64,000 bases of DNA from Xestospongia muta (taxonomy: Eukaryota; Porifera; Demospongiae; Haplosclerida; Petrosiidae): NCBI GenBank assembly GCA_963693285.1, contig OY848925.1, forward strand, positions 1,170,817 through 1,234,816, given 5' to 3'. Positions 11,701 to 25,574 of this stretch are shown here, piece after piece (position 1 is the stretch's first letter; the number at the start of each line of letters is the position of its first letter). The notes beneath the pieces are model-generated. The model had not been told where the DNA came from and ran no database searches. It saw only the letters and a list, made by a program, of their open reading frames with translations. The position numbers and the translations under genes were made by a program.

Positions 11701-14700
11701 GTCAGTCCCTCCTCTATTTCTTTTAACTGTCCTCCCTCTGCACTCCATTTCTCTAAGAGTTGTCTCATGTACATTGTAGAGTCTCCTGGTGTAGATTTTA
11801 TTGATGACAGTACAGACTGATCTATACCCAGTGATACTCCTAACTGTTCCCAATGATTCTGTACTGGTTGGAGAACTACCTCCAGTTTGGGGAGATACTG
11901 GGAAACATCTGTTACATACAAAACATGTTGTAGTATAGTAAATGTTTAACTAACCTAACTGAACTCCAGGCTTCATAGCATGACCATGTTCGGTTTTATA
12001 CTTTAATAATTCCTCTTTGCAGCTTGACAATTCCTTTCGTAGATTTTTTATCTCAAGAGTTTTAGCAGACAACATTCTGAGTTTCATATCATCTATAGGG
12101 TCGTTGAATTGGATTGACACATCCACATTTGTTGGTGACTCTGTCTGTATAGCTATACTCTCCTTCTCAACCAATTCTATATAGAAAAAGAATTGTAAAC
12201 AAAATTCTCTCTTTAAGTGATAAGTTGTACTCAATTTGAATCATTCGCAGTAATAGTAATTGAAGTCATTGGTTGTAATGTGGATAAGTGGTTATTTCAT
12301 TATGTCATTGTGGCAAATTTCATTTGTAGCCAAAAACAATCTTAGTCTAGTTTGTACAGTGTCAGGCAGAACAATAGATAAAAGTTAATTGTCAAATGGA
12401 TATCTAAAACATATCAATTAACGTAGCAAGCTAATTGCTTTAGCTATTAATTTTAAGAAATGCACAAATAATTTTCTAAAGTACAAGTATGTTGCTGCAT
12501 GGAACAACACTATAATCTTTCATTTGTTGGGTTGATAAATAAATATTGATAACATTCATAAATACAAGGTATTAAGTATTATCCATTCACTTACTCTCTG
12601 ACGAGACATCAGTAGATGCTTCTGACAACTCAACCAGTTGGTATAAACCTATATATTAGAATGACTCAGTTAATGTTTAAAGATCATGTACAAAGGATAA
12701 TGTAGAACTTAATGTGTAAAACTTTTAAACAGTGCTTAGTAATTTTTTATATATATAAATTATTGAATATTAATTAATATTAATAGATATTCTTTTCAAT
12801 AACATACCAGAGATCAGGCCCTTCCTTCCAATAGCTATTAGTCCATCCTCAAGATCTTGTAACTGTCCTCCCTCCGTACTCCATTTCTCTAGGAGTTGTC
12901 TCATGTACACTGTAGAGTCTCCTGGTGTAGATTTTATTGATGACAGTACAGACTGATCTATACCCAGTGACACTCCTAACTGTTCCCAATGATCTTGTAT
13001 TGGTTGGAGAACTACCTCCAGTTTGGGGAGATACCGGGAAATATCTGTTATAAATTGTAAATAGTTTTACAGTACAGTAGTATTTAACTAACCTAACTGA
13101 ACTGCAGGCTTCATATCATGACTATGTTTAGTTTTATACTGTAGTAATTCCTCTTCACAACTTGACAATTTCTTTCGTAGATTTTCTATCTCAAGAGTTT
13201 TAGCAGACAGCATTCTGAGTTTCATATCATCTATAGGGTTGTCAAATTGGATTGACACATCCACTTTTGTTGGTGACTCTGTCTGTATAGCTATACTCTT
13301 CTTAAACAATTCTATATAGAAAAAGAATTGTAAACAAAATTATCACTTTTAAGTAATGAGATTCATACAATAAATGCACATAGTGCAGGAAAATATGGGA
13401 ACTTGAAAAGAGTAAGTAAATATTTCCTCATCTAATATTTTCCTTTCCTTTGTTTTTAACTTTATGTCTAGTGATTGCTGCTATAATAAGAAAAACAATA
13501 AAATGCTGAATGCTTGCTACATACAATAAATGAGTTACAAATGATAACTGTTATTTTATTTGCTAACATAGTGTTAACATAGTAAAAAATACTCATTATA
13601 CTGAATAAATATAAAGTGATTTTATTATGCAAACAGTAAGTTTTATACTGCTGTTCTTGAATCTATAGGTACAGAAAAGCTTATAAAGATAATAGTTAGC
13701 TAGGAAATTACATCCATCAATAACTCAAAAATTTCTAATGTTACATCCATTATTATTGAAATTAAGAATTAAGATGGTAATTCAGGTGCAATAAACTATA
13801 ATACTAAGGAATAGAGAGTTTATAGAAGCTCTGGTGGTGCTAATAACAAATGCTCACTAGAACAAAATCATATTTAACATTGTAGAATTTGTTGAACAAG
13901 CATATAATTTTTAAATTTGTTACTTTGTGTGTAAGCGGTATCAATGCACCTTTGTTAGTTGCATACAACAATAGAATAAACAATGCAAAACAAATATATA
14001 CAAACAGAACATATACTCTTGGTTCAAAACAATCTTATGACGCTCATTAAGTGTGCTAGCCAGCACACTTAATGAGCCACTATACACTACTATATGAATA
14101 AAACCAAGAGAACAAACATTTAATAGCATAGATAGTGGAAACGTTGGAAAAACATTGCATCATCTAATTTAAATAGTAGATTATGTATGTATAGTTAGCC
14201 CTGTAAGTTGCTATGACAAATGGTACTAGGCTTTTGTACCTGGAGGAGATCATAGAATTAATTTGCCCACTTGAATACTACATAAAACAATACAATAAAA
14301 AATAGGCATACTCCTTATACACTTTTGTAAATAAATTGATTGAAAAGTAAATGAATGTACCTACAGTTGTGATAAACATTACATCCATTCTATTAAAAGT
14401 TTTACTTAATTCATTGTTCATGTATTTATTTGCATTTAAGTGAAATTGTTTGTACCTTGTACTTTCTCTGTGTCTTCTGTCTTTATATTGCTTGTAGTAT
14501 CTATTTCACTCTCTAATTCTGCAATATTTTGTTCTGAAGCAAATTAATATAGACAAATCATTTTCTCAAAAAATAATTATCAGTCATTGTGCATACTTTC
14601 AAGTAATTTTTAAGTCTTAATTCTATAATAACTCAAAACAAGTTATTGATCTATAGGCTCAACATCTATATATAATGACACTCAAATAATGCAGGTAGTC

Positions 14701-15900
14701 AATGACTATCATAATATGCAAATATACATCATGTATAATAGTGTTGTAATTTTAGTACAGTACTTTCATATATGCTTGCATAGGTAATATATTTAAGTAC
14801 AGAGTTTATGCTTAGTGCTTGTGCTTCTGCCTGTTGAAAAGAGCTTGCAGTGCTTGATGTTCAGCTTTATGGTTACAGCTATCAGCATAGCATCATATAT
14901 AAACATAAGGAAATATGTCTCCTACAATTTAATCTGTTACATTAAGCCATATTATTATTTGTAGAAAAGCACAATACAATAGGACATAACTCAGTATTTG
15001 ACCTTAACAATATTTAAGGTCAAGCTAGACATCAGTTTTACCTGAGTGTTTTAGTTTAACAATAATATCATCATACTCCTGAAGAAATAGCTTCATCAAA
15101 AACTCAAAATGTTCTAATGTGACATCCAGCCATTGTTCCTTTACTCGCAACACCACCTGATTTTCACCTAATGCCTTTTGCTTTGTTTTTATCATATTAA
15201 TAAGATCCTTTACTTTTGATGACTTTTTGAATGCAGCTACATCGTCTTGATATTTCTGTACTTTATTAGGTAGATCAGTGTCAGAAAGAAATACTTCAAC
15301 TATTCTCCGAAGAAGGCGGTTTTTCTGGAAATGCCAATGACAATGTAATAGATTAAACAATTTGTGATATGTGATATTGGCGTCGTCATCTGGTAATGTT
15401 TGCAACTGTAGCCGTACTCTCAAATATTCATAAAATGGTAAAAGCAGGTCTGGTCTTTTTTCTAAAGTTTGTAGAGTCTCTGAAACTAACATGGCAAAAC
15501 TATCTTCTAAGTCAATGATTTTTTCCACTATGTCTCTTTGAAGTACCACATTAACTTTTTCTCCTTTCTGATCTGACAAAACTTGTATTTCATATCGTGA
15601 AGTTGATGGTACTAGATCTAAAACAGTAGCATACTTTGTTCTGATACGCTCAGCAACTGCTGGATTGACTTTTTCTACAGCATCAGCTATTGTACGCCAT
15701 GAATGTATAGTGTTGGTTTGGTTGAGCCATTTTTCCAAAAAATGCATTTTGCGCCGTGCTAATCCAGAATATTCTGCCTCAATACATTTAATATCAACAT
15801 AAGATACTTTGAGAGACACAGCTACTTGATCCCATTCTACTACTTCTCTCAGTTCATCACACAGTATATCAAGAGTAGGTGGACTGACATAATCAGACAT
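8702..15900 (-). CDS. G2: death domain - helical domain - two coiled-coil/death repeats - ZU5 - CARD-like protein
   Basis: Exon 1 (15900-15042) starts MSDYVSPPTLDILCDEL; residues about 8-95 are a death domain, with the W-LNQ-W pattern, and 100-286 are helical and unrecognised. Then come 14533-14456; 13311-13093 (coiled coil with AIQTESP and SIQFD); 13044-12808 (death domain); about 12648-12596; 12176-11956 (coiled coil); 11908-11672 (death domain); about 11529-11467; about 11100-11027 (basic, RKRPNQ...SKRQ); about 10967-10898; about 10797-10699; 10654-10031 (ZU5, WDEYGLRISVPH); about 9988-9839; about 9794-9658; about 9610-9475; 9407-9221; a 45-nt exon near 9180; and 9060-8702 (CARD-like, ending GVELKLNI). 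Nearly all introns are phase 1. The coiled-coil/death pair is doubled, unlike the relatives. The product looks cytoplasmic or nuclear, with no signal peptide; an adaptor role in cell death or immunity is inferred. Confidence 0.8.
13312..14455. other. G2 intron with a decayed coiled-coil exon and a hairpin
   Basis: Near 13430-13495 there is a copy of the short coiled-coil exon seen intact at about 20877-20940, with acceptor context (cttattatag) but no clear donor. A 16-bp inverted repeat lies at 14042-14077. The rest shows no coding pattern. Confidence 0.55.
14042..14077. repeat. perfect 16-bp inverted repeat, 4-nt loop
   Basis: Arms gctcattaagtgtgct and agcacacttaatgagc flank agcc. It lies inside a G2 intron. 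No function is evident. Confidence 0.9.
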
Positions 15901-16724
15901 TGTAAACTCTATAAAATGATATAATATGAAACAATGTTAAGTCAGGATATTTCTCTGCATTATACTATAAGTGATCTCTGAATTAAACCTTACTATAGCC
16001 TGGTGTTTTGGATTGTAGTTTTATTTATGATTTGCCATCCAATTTGCTTTACAGAAGCTTTCAAATATTGGGGGATTAATGTTGCCATTAAAACTATTAT
16101 ACAAATGTAGTTTCCAGACAACATCACCAAAGTCCTTTATTATTTATTATTATTATTAAAGATTCTTAATATAATTATAATTGTTATTATGAGTAGTACC
16201 AGTATGATTATTTGGTTTATCCCTTACTTCAGTAATGTCAGTGGGTCAATTAGTCCACTGTTTATATGCGCTGATCTGATCTGATGTAGAACGATTATTG
16301 AGTTGCATACAAGTGTAGTTTGACAGTATAGAGATGAAAGAGTATAAAGACAATACACAGTTCTCACTCTAGTGGGTGCAGTCTGGTTTTTAGAATGTCT
16401 GAGCTGAAACTGACTTAGTTGTTCAGATTACCTACAATTGGAAGATACAATCTTGAAAGAGATTATATAACAATCATTAAGAGGCAATAGATACTAAAGC
16501 TCTTGTGTCCATGATGAAACTAAGGTATTGGAATTCCCAATAATATTACTCCTTACTAGTGAGCTAGGAGTAATGTGAGTAATATGTTTTACCTCTTACC
16601 TAAAGCAGAATAAGATCTCCTAGTCTAGTCTCGACGCCCCTTTTTAGCAAAGATCCACCCTTTTTTCTTCGAAACCCCTCCCCCGTTAATGAACTTTTAA
16701 TTAAATTACAGATTGGTTCTGCAT
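15901..16724. other. G2 upstream region
   Basis: AT-rich spacer presumably carrying the G2 promoter and 5' untranslated region. A small hairpin (attactcct / aggagtaat) lies at 16545-16574. No gene was recognised. Confidence 0.5.
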
Positions 16725-17308
16725 AAAACTTCCTCATCTATTGAAGATGTGTTCTCTAGTAATCCAGTCAAAATATCAGTGACAAATCCTATTCCATTTT
16801 ACATTTTAGTCCAGTCTCAACTCTTGAAGTGTGGCTAGTTCAATCAACATCATCTACAACTCCTAAACCACAGGTACTCACAATTTTAAAATAAAACCAC
16901 TGAATCTTATAAATGTCTCCATTATTCTTCTCCAGATAGTCCTACCAATTTCCTTGGCTGCAGCCTATACTAATCTCCTTTCATCATCTATAATTCAATC
17001 CTTCTTTCCCATGACTTATCCAGCTCCACTTTATGGCAATACTAATGCAATCACAATTTGAGTTGTTATTGGTAGTGAGAACAATGCTGTAGCCTCAGGA
17101 CGTGGATCATCTATACCAAATCCTCCTAGTTCTGGAATATCAACTGTTTTAGCCACACCTCTCCCTCCTTCTCTGTCAACAACATCATCACCATTACAGA
17201 CATACATCTCCTACTACAGGAGGTGGTACCAAACGTGAGAGTACTTCCTCTACTAGTTCATCTAAGAGATCTAAACTGTCTACTAGAAGATCAACTGGTA
17301 ATGAATGA
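16725..17308 (+). pseudogene. degraded copy of the plus-strand Ser/Thr/Pro-rich gene
   Basis: Aligns with 43550-44365. It keeps the intron between the two last exons and the C-terminal text encoding KRESTSSTSSSKRSKL and RRSTGNE, with the stop at 17306-17308. The middle has lost material, reads a stop after cacaattt, and changes frame around 17190-17215. It converges on the 3' end of G3. Confidence 0.75.
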
Positions 17309-17537
17309 AGAGCTGATAACCAGATGTAGACCAGATATCTCACTATAAGACAACTTTGTAATTATTCTTAGTGTACATACTCTTTTGATAATTGTCATTG
17401 TATGCAATTATTATCAATTGAATTTTGAGTTAGTAAAATATAAAATAACAAAAATGCTACTACTACGTAATATGTGGTCATTATAAGTGAATTAACAGTA
17501 TTGTGTATTGTGTTGTTATATGTACAAGATATTGATA

Positions 17538-20500
17538 TTAATGACTTAGTTGGTTCATTATTTCATCACCTATTTCTTTGAGAGTTTTGTCTGTTTGCTT
17601 TTGAAGGAAACTAGAAATTTTTCTTAAAAATTGGACTGGATTACTATCAGCATCTATTTGTCTCTGGAGCTCTTCAACTATTGTATCAGCTTTATCATAT
17701 GCTATACCAGTCATACTTTTAATGTCTTTCTTGATACTTGGAGCTATCAGTCTACATGCATTGAGTCTGTTAGCAACACGAAGAGGATCAGCTTCAATGG
17801 CATCACAAAGGTTTGTAGATTGTAATCGAAATATTTCAGATGGATCATCATTAGCTAATAATGAAATTTATAGTTATATTGTAGTATAAATTTTATATAC
17901 CTACCAATGGGTTAAAACTCAGCCCCAGCTAATGTTACTGAGCCTCTGTCTAGGTAAGGATTAAAACATATTTAAATAATAAATGAAAATTATTACCAGT
18001 ATCACCACTGAGAGATCAGACAATACATATCTTCTTAATATTTGCTTCAACTTCTTTCAATGGAACATTGTACTTTATTCTCTTAACAGTACTTGGACTG
18101 TGATCTACTAATATTGTTATAAGTGTATAGGGAAAAGAAGGAGGAGATTGAACACCAAACATGTCCACATCACTTTTTGATACCTGTATTACCAAGTAAA
18201 GAACATCAACAAAGACTATATTCCTAACCAATGATGGGATAGTGTGTGGACTAATACTCCATCCATTATATGGATGTTCTTGTTCTTCTCCAAGAACTAG
18301 TTCAATAAAACCATTAACATCTTTGAAAGCGAAAGAAATATGGTTATCTCTCTCAATATTACTTGGAAGAGAAGTCTTAATGTACTAGTAAAGAAATGAA
18401 TAGTCAATTAAATAATTAATCAATAATATACAATTACCTCAAGTAGACCATTGAGATGTTTAGCAACCATAAACCTCATTAACCATTCACTATTATGTTG
18501 TTTAACTTCATATACTACCTGACCTACATACATGTTATCAGGAGATGAACTATTAACAGGAGATTGATCTACAGTAACAAATAACAGATATAATGAGCAG
18601 TTAGTAATACAGTATACCTTGAACTGGACTAGTTATTAGAGACTGTTCATTAGGTATGGTAAGAGAATGAGTTAGAGTAGGTTGTGCTAGATGAGTAAAA
18701 TTAGACAAAGTTAATGAGGAGATTACAACATTAGCTGAAATATCAGAGTTGGCTTCCAGTAGATTATCAATACATTACAAATACCACATATCAACATAAA
18801 GTATAATTACCTTCAGTTGTTTGAACTTCACCCACAATAGGACATTCTGATGTGTCCCCAATAATCGTTTCATCATAATCAGAGATTGATCCATTGTTTT
18901 CTTGTAATTCAGAATTATCTTGACTGGCAAGAGATGATTTGTGAGATGATGTATCATCATATCCCAGTAGTCTCCAGATTGGACGAGTGAGTGATTTAAT
19001 GATACTCTTCAAAGAGAACTGTGATAGAGAGATGCTGCCATATTGATCTCCTGGTTTGAACTCTCCTCCTTCCTCTAACTTGAACTGGTAAGGAAGAACT
19101 GGTTGGTCAATAGAAGCTATAGCAAAGCTTAGATAACTAGTGTGATCTTCAGTAACTAGATGTGCACAGTGTTGGATCTCTAATTTGACTGGTTTAAGTA
19201 GTGGCTTAGAGACAGATATACCATATACAATACTGATTAGTTCAGTGTCTTTTGGTAATACAAACTGTCCACCAATTAGTGGAGTCACTGCTAGTTCACT
19301 GGTCTCTGTCGAGGACAGAGTGTTTTGAGGAATACTAATTCTTAGACCATATTCATCCCAATTGAAAGATTGAGGAGAGTCTCCTTGAATTAAGAATAAC
19401 ATCTTACTTGCTACATGGACACCACAAAGTGTATCTGTAAGATTATCATTAATGAACGAGACAATATTGTAATATACCATTGACTGGGATAAGGTAGTCA
19501 AACTGAACAGATACATCTTTTTTAGCTACTGATGTCTCCATTGACTTAATATCACCCTCCATTTTAACCACAGATAATTCTAAATGGCAGAAGTTGCTAT
19601 ATATTTTAGTCAATTAATATCATTCACTATAATAGTATCATCTTCAATTCTTCATACAGTACTATGTTTATTTATTCACTCACTGTCATCTGACATTTCT
19701 ATATCTGTCACATCAGTGGACCCTTCCTCAATCTCAACTATTTGGGATAAACCTATACATAATATCAATACATGGAATATAACTCATGTAGTATTAAAAG
19801 AAATTGGTTAGGTCGTTTATGTATTAAAAGACCTGTAGTCAGATAGAAGAATGTAAAATGATAGATACAATCTTATATTCCCAAAACAATAGGAAAGACT
19901 TATAAAAATATGATGGCTTCAGACAGAACAAGAGTCAAGATGAATTGGTAGATGCATATCTAAACCATTTCTATTAAAGCCAGCAAGCAAGTTAGTGAGA
20001 TTTTCTAGTTATTACTAGTCTAGAGAGTAGACAGCTTTCAATAAAAGACAATAGCTAAATCAAATAATTTTCTGCATATCCCTAAATATGTTGCTAAATA
20101 GAACAACATTAGTCTTTATCTATTACAGCAACAAATATTTTAAAAGATCAATGACATTCATGTAACAAATAAGAGCTATTAAGTATCATTATTTCACTCA
20201 CTCTCTGATATCTGTACATCTGTGACATATGTATCAGTAGATACTTCCATCATCTCGACCAAACCTGAATATATAATATTAGATTGACTCAGTTAGTATC
20301 AAAATTAAGCCACATATAAATGTTGTGTCTTAGTAAATTATCTACATCTGTACATCACTCATATTCTCTTCAATAACATACCAGAGATCAAGTCCTTCCT
20401 TCCAATAGACATTAATCCATCCTCAAAATCTTGTAACTGTCCTCCCTCTGCAGTCCATTTCTCTAGGAGTTGTCTCATGTACATTGTAGAGTCTCCTGGT

Positions 20501-23500
20501 GTAGATTTTATTGATGACAGTATAGACTGATCTATACCCAGTGACACTCCTAACTGTTCCCAATGATCTTGTACTGGTTGGAGAACTACCTCCAGTTTGG
20601 GGAGATACTGGGAAATATCTGATATACATTGTAAATAGTGTTACAGTATAGCAGTATTTAACTAACCTAACTGGACTACAGGCTTCATAGTATGACTATG
20701 TTTAGTTTTATACTGTAGTATTTCCTCTTCATGACTTGACAATTCCTTTTGTAGAGTTTCTATCTCAAAAGTTTTAGCAGACGACATTTTTTCTTGCATT
20801 TCAGCTTTTTCTGTGACTGCTTTTAAACCTATATAGTTCTGAAAATGATATGTTATAAGAAATAATCTATTTCTTACTATTTTCAAGCTCCAATATTTTC
20901 TTTTCCTTTGTTTTTAATTTTTCCTCTAGTAATTGTCGTTCTATAATAAGAAAAAACACCAAGGTACTGAACATGTCACATGCAATTATGAATCACAAAT
21001 AAATTACAGTTATTATTCAGTTATTTTATTGAATTTTAGTTCTGAGATAGTAAAACTGAGTAGCTACATAAAAGTCTGACATAGTAGTACACTAATATAT
21101 AGTAGTAAACTAATAGAGAAATTGTAATTTATCTAAACAACTTCATGCATGCTGTTTGCTAATTAATTCAACACACCCTAAAATGGCACATAAATGGCTA
21201 AATGTTTATGAAATTATAATAATTTATACATTATGTACAAATAAAGGATATAAAAATTATTTCTACATAAATCAACTATACTGTGGATAAGCTTGCATTA
21301 ATAATTTATAGCTCTCTTTGGTCTACATACTAGTTTCTTTATCTTTTTCTTTTGAAGTCTTGAGCTTTAACTTACGTTCTTGCTTCTTTTCTCTCTTCCT
21401 ACGTTCTACATATTCTAAATCTTCACTACCTATTAAATATTAATAGTATACACTATATACTTATATTTATAAATTATGTACAAATAAAGGATATCATTAT
21501 TTATTAATTATTTCTAGACAAATCAACTATGCAAAGAGTAAGTTCATATTAATAATTTATAGCTCTCTTTGGTCCACTTACTAGTGTCTTCATCTTCTTC
21601 TAATGCCTTGGGTTTTAATTCAAGTTTTTGCTTCCTCCATCTCTTCCTGCGTTCTTCATTTTTTAAATCTTCCCTACCTATAAAATATTAATAGTATACA
21701 TTATATACTATTGGCTGTCAAATGTGTATTATAATTAAAAATGTATGTAAGTCAGAGAAAATGATGATAATCTATGAATTAGTTGTTTTAAAAATGTTAC
21801 AACCAAAATAGGATAGGACAGTATATCATTAACAGAATATGCTTACTAACATAAAATATAGAAGTAACAGCTAACAATAAAGATGAATTCTAAATACCTT
21901 GAGGAGAGAGTTTATTTACTGGAATGTCATAATTATCCCGCAGTGTTAAAACAAGATCTGCTCTTTTCATCTTAATGAGTACATCTGCAAACTCTGTCCA
22001 AGTAAGTGAAGGATTAGTTGATAGAAGATGTTCAAAGAATTCTAGACGACTCTTTTCCATATCTTTGCGATCAATTTTGTCTAACACTGAGGATGGTACA
22101 TTGAAATGAGTGCCCAGTAAGTCAATGTCCAGACGTGACGGAATCAGGAACATCAAATCTTGAATCTTAACCACTATAAATTAAATACTCACACTAACTA
22201 TATAACAGATAGTGAATTAATATAAATATGACAATAGTGTCTACTATTATATTGGATATAAACAATAAAAAAGATGAGAGTGATAACTATCCCAACTAAT
22301 TAAATATTATTCAAAAATTCTCATAGGTTTAGATACAAGTACAGAGATGAATGACTATAACTGGAAAGCATGAGGAAGCCCATCCTGAGGTGTTCTACTC
22401 TGCTTGTTTGTTTAAGATATTTTTGTAGCTCATATATTCCATTTATAAGGCAGACTAGCTTGTAAGATTTGTAGAAATAATATTTACAACAAATATTTAT
22501 AGTCAAGAGAGATAGATGAAAGAGTGTAGTAGCATATGGCTACAAGGAGAGCAAAAAAGACACACATGGGTATACAGCTCTATTAGCACATGACAAACAT
22601 ATACTTGTAATTATAGTACTGTGGTGATTCTTTCTCTTCCTCATGCTTATCTCATGATGTACTATATTCATCTAGTGAATATATGAATGAAGGTTTGTGT
22701 AGTATTTAGTCTATAGGCTTCCTTCATTGGTAGCTGATATTGTAATTGTTAACCACTTCATAATAATTTACATGAGCTTTTTTCAAGGTGTTATATTATA
22801 CATCCAACAATTAATTTACCTTCTGAAGGATTCACCTGAAAAGAACGTGCTATAGAGATAAATGGTTCAAATAGACATTTGAATAAAATGTTAATAGACA
22901 TATATTCATTGAAATATCAACTTAATTCTTACTTTTAACACAATACTTTTGTCTCAGTTTTATTAAGTCTTCGCATCCAGTTCTCATTAGAGTGAAAATC
23001 ATTTCTCCCCAGGTGTCCTTAGGACAATGTTCTAGCCAGTACTCACACACCTTTCGCTTATACTTGGCATCAACATATCCCCCACATTCTTGTTCAATCT
23101 GATTAAGTACATCTACTGGTACTTTCAATCCTACACCAAGCAGGAAAGAGTCTAGATTGATATAACTTAACTCAGTAAGTAAGTCAGCAAGTGTAGGTTT
23201 TTCATATGTAGTAGATTTGTCTATAGTGAAATAATGCAATAAGGTCAATAACAGCTATTATATAAATAAGACCACAACTGTAATAAAAACATTGTATACA
23301 AAATTTGTAGCATCATTGCATATACAAAATGACTACTACAATGTTTTAAAGGATTGATTAGATAGAAATTGACGTCATGAGCACAATCAGTCCGTGAACT
23401 ACCCAAAAGATAACGAAAAGAGTCTTGAGTAGTACAATTATTACAATTATCATCATTTCTCTTATATATAATTATCAACAATTATCATTTCTTAAAAACA

Positions 23501-25249
23501 TATATTTATATGAAAAAATTAAAAGACCTCAAATATCTATCAATATTCGATTCTATATATTTTCTGTGTGATTTATGTGTCTAGTTACATAATACATAGA
23601 CATAACTTACGATTATGAATGTAGCTATCATCATAAAGGTATTTATCATCAATGAGGTCATCAGGTATGGTACATAATAATCCTGTAAATAATAAGTTGA
23701 TTTATTAACACATTATTATGTAAAAGTCAGTTCAATCACGATATATATGTAATAAGATAATAATTTATACGAGCCAACAACAGGTAAAATTCGGTAATTA
23801 GTTTTTACAAAAATTTTCTTAGATGTTTTGGATTCAATAAATTAGTACAGCTGTGACCTCAAGCAAACTACTCACTAACTAACTTCAAATTTAACAATAG
23901 TTATAATTCTGTTAACAAAAGTGTTACTGTTATTGTCTTTGACATTATAATAATCAGTGAGAAGTCCTTACATTGTAGATGTTTATATTATTCAAAGTAT
24001 ATGCTACAGCTTTCATACTATAAACAAGAAATCAATGAGTGGTTTGAAAGCTAACATTGGATTTTTAAAATTGTAAAACTAGCTGACAATAATAGATTGT
24101 CAGAATAGTAGTAGAAGCTTTAAATTTAACTTTTATTAATAAGAGGTGTAGTGGTTACAATCTTATTAATAAACTAGTAAACATTGAAAATATAATTGCT
24201 GTATTGTACAGTCTCTTACGTGATAAAACATAACAATAAATGTTGTATTTCCACATCTTCACAGCAAGTTCCTTATGACCACTTTTATCAACAGCAGTGA
24301 TCACCTCCTTCCAATATACTGTTTTTCCTGATATTTTAGAAGTCTGACTAAGCCAGTAGTCCCAGATAACTATCTTGGTTCTATTGGGATGTGACTGATA
24401 ATCACTTCTATAGAGCTCCTCTTTAGAGATATCTAGTTGTAGTCCAGGGAAGGGTAGATTATCAATGGACACATCATTAACATATCTTAACAACTGTGGT
24501 AGTAGAACTGGTTGATCTACAAGTGTATAGATATAATAAATAAGATATTATATTAATATATGTGAGGAGATTAACATTTGTAGTGTCATTAGGAATGTGG
24601 GCGATTTATCTTACACTGTAAACTGATTACTCAGTTACATGCTATTTTTACATATTTTAGTCAATTAAGAGTTCAATATCTGATAACACTATACCTTTCA
24701 AAGAAGATGAATGATGGTACCATATTATATAAGCTGATGAGAACTTCTTAATAATCCCAAGATTTCTAATGAGATCAGTTGAGGTGAGGCAAGAATAAGT
24801 TATTATGTACTCCAGTAACTTCCTGAAAACTATCACAGGATCTGTAGCATCAGCAAAAATAGAATCTCTCATATCTTGGGTCTCCATAGTTTCACGTAGT
24901 TCATCTACCTCCTTCCAATCTAGTGGTCCTATTTCATCTAATATATTGTCTAGTTCAGAGATAGTAATGCAATCTATAGAGTAAAAAACTAGTATCATAA
25001 TAGAATAATAATACTTATAAATTTACTAAGGTATGAATTGGTCTCTCTCTTCCTCAATCGTTTGAGTTACATTCGAATATAGCAAGACTAAATATAAAAC
25101 TAGTATATAGTCAGTTTTGGTGGTAAGTTCATATTTTATTATAATCAAGACACTATACTTTATCGATGTTGTATCATTATCAACAGTACAGTATATAAAC
25201 ATCAAAAATGAATGGTATAACACTTACAAGACCCTTGGGAGACAGACAT
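17538..25249 (-). CDS. G3: multi-death-domain, coiled-coil, ZU5 protein with a premature stop before its CARD-like exon
   Basis: Leader exon 25249-25228 encodes MSVSQGS plus one base. Then: 24973-24695 (helical death-like), 24516-24220 (death domain), about 23682-23611, 23220-22933 (death domain), 22173-21898 (death domain), about 21678-21583 and 21426-21331 (paired charged coiled coils), about 20940-20877 and 20829-20669 (coiled coil), 20618-20382 (death domain), about 20267-20203, about 19753-19683, 19579-19478, 19434-18811 (ZU5), about 18770-18620, 18575-18440, 18385-18240, 18187-18000, a short exon near 17905-17955 and 17854-17538 (CARD-like, ending NQLSH). Junctions keep frame, mostly phase 1. 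TGA at 18018-18016 replaces the CGA of paralogues (CIVRSL becomes CIV-stop), so the product would lack the CARD-like domain although that exon stays open. The basic KRP exon near 19800-19831 has lost its 3' half and donor. It may be a natural truncation or an early pseudogene. Confidence 0.75.
18811..19434 (-). other. G3 ZU5 exon, representative of the array
   Basis: A phase 1-1 exon of 624 nt. It opens DTLCGVHV, then WDEYGLRISIPQNTLSSTE, a GGQFVLP segment and LEIQHCAH, which together match the ZU5 beta-sandwich known from ankyrin, UNC5 and PIDD. The last 70 residues are acidic and Ser-rich (DTSSHKSSLASQ) and probably disordered. Equivalent exons: 1931-1290, 10654-10031, 28485-27862, 46481-45861, 55486-54866 and 61588-61001. 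The exon begins after a 43-nt intron; the upstream ATG in another frame is not a start. Confidence 0.85.
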
Positions 25250-25574
25250 AGTCAAATTTTGAAGAGATAAGGTCTACAAGACTGGACCAGATTTAGTTAA
25301 GCTAATTAATAGTGTAGAGGAGGGCTGGGGGTGAAGCTAGAGGTGGGGTTTTGAATGTGTAGGTGTGGCTGGTCTGATTATAGAACTTATCTATACAGAG
25401 AGAGGAGAGAGAGAGATTAATTGAAGACATGACTGGGTATAATTAATTATTTTTCCTTTTATTGTAGATGCTTTAGTCAAACAAGTCACTTATAAAATTA
25501 AGTTGAGAGCTTGCTAATTGAGTCAAATGACATCATAAGAGACAAGGAAGTAAGTATTTATACAAATATTATAC

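Noticed and set aside
18811..19516. Open frame starting MYLFSLTTLSQSM before each ZU5 exon, as a gene start
   Set aside because: The same bases encode DVSVQFDYLIP in the frame of the preceding exon. A 43-nt GT-AG intron in phase 1 removes the MYLF frame and joins SVQFDYLIPVN to DTLCGVHV.
22821..22836. 16-nt microexon in G3 between two death-domain exons
   Set aside because: It has GT and AG neighbours but would shift the frame into a stop, and the G6 counterpart (near 49982) lacks an acceptor.
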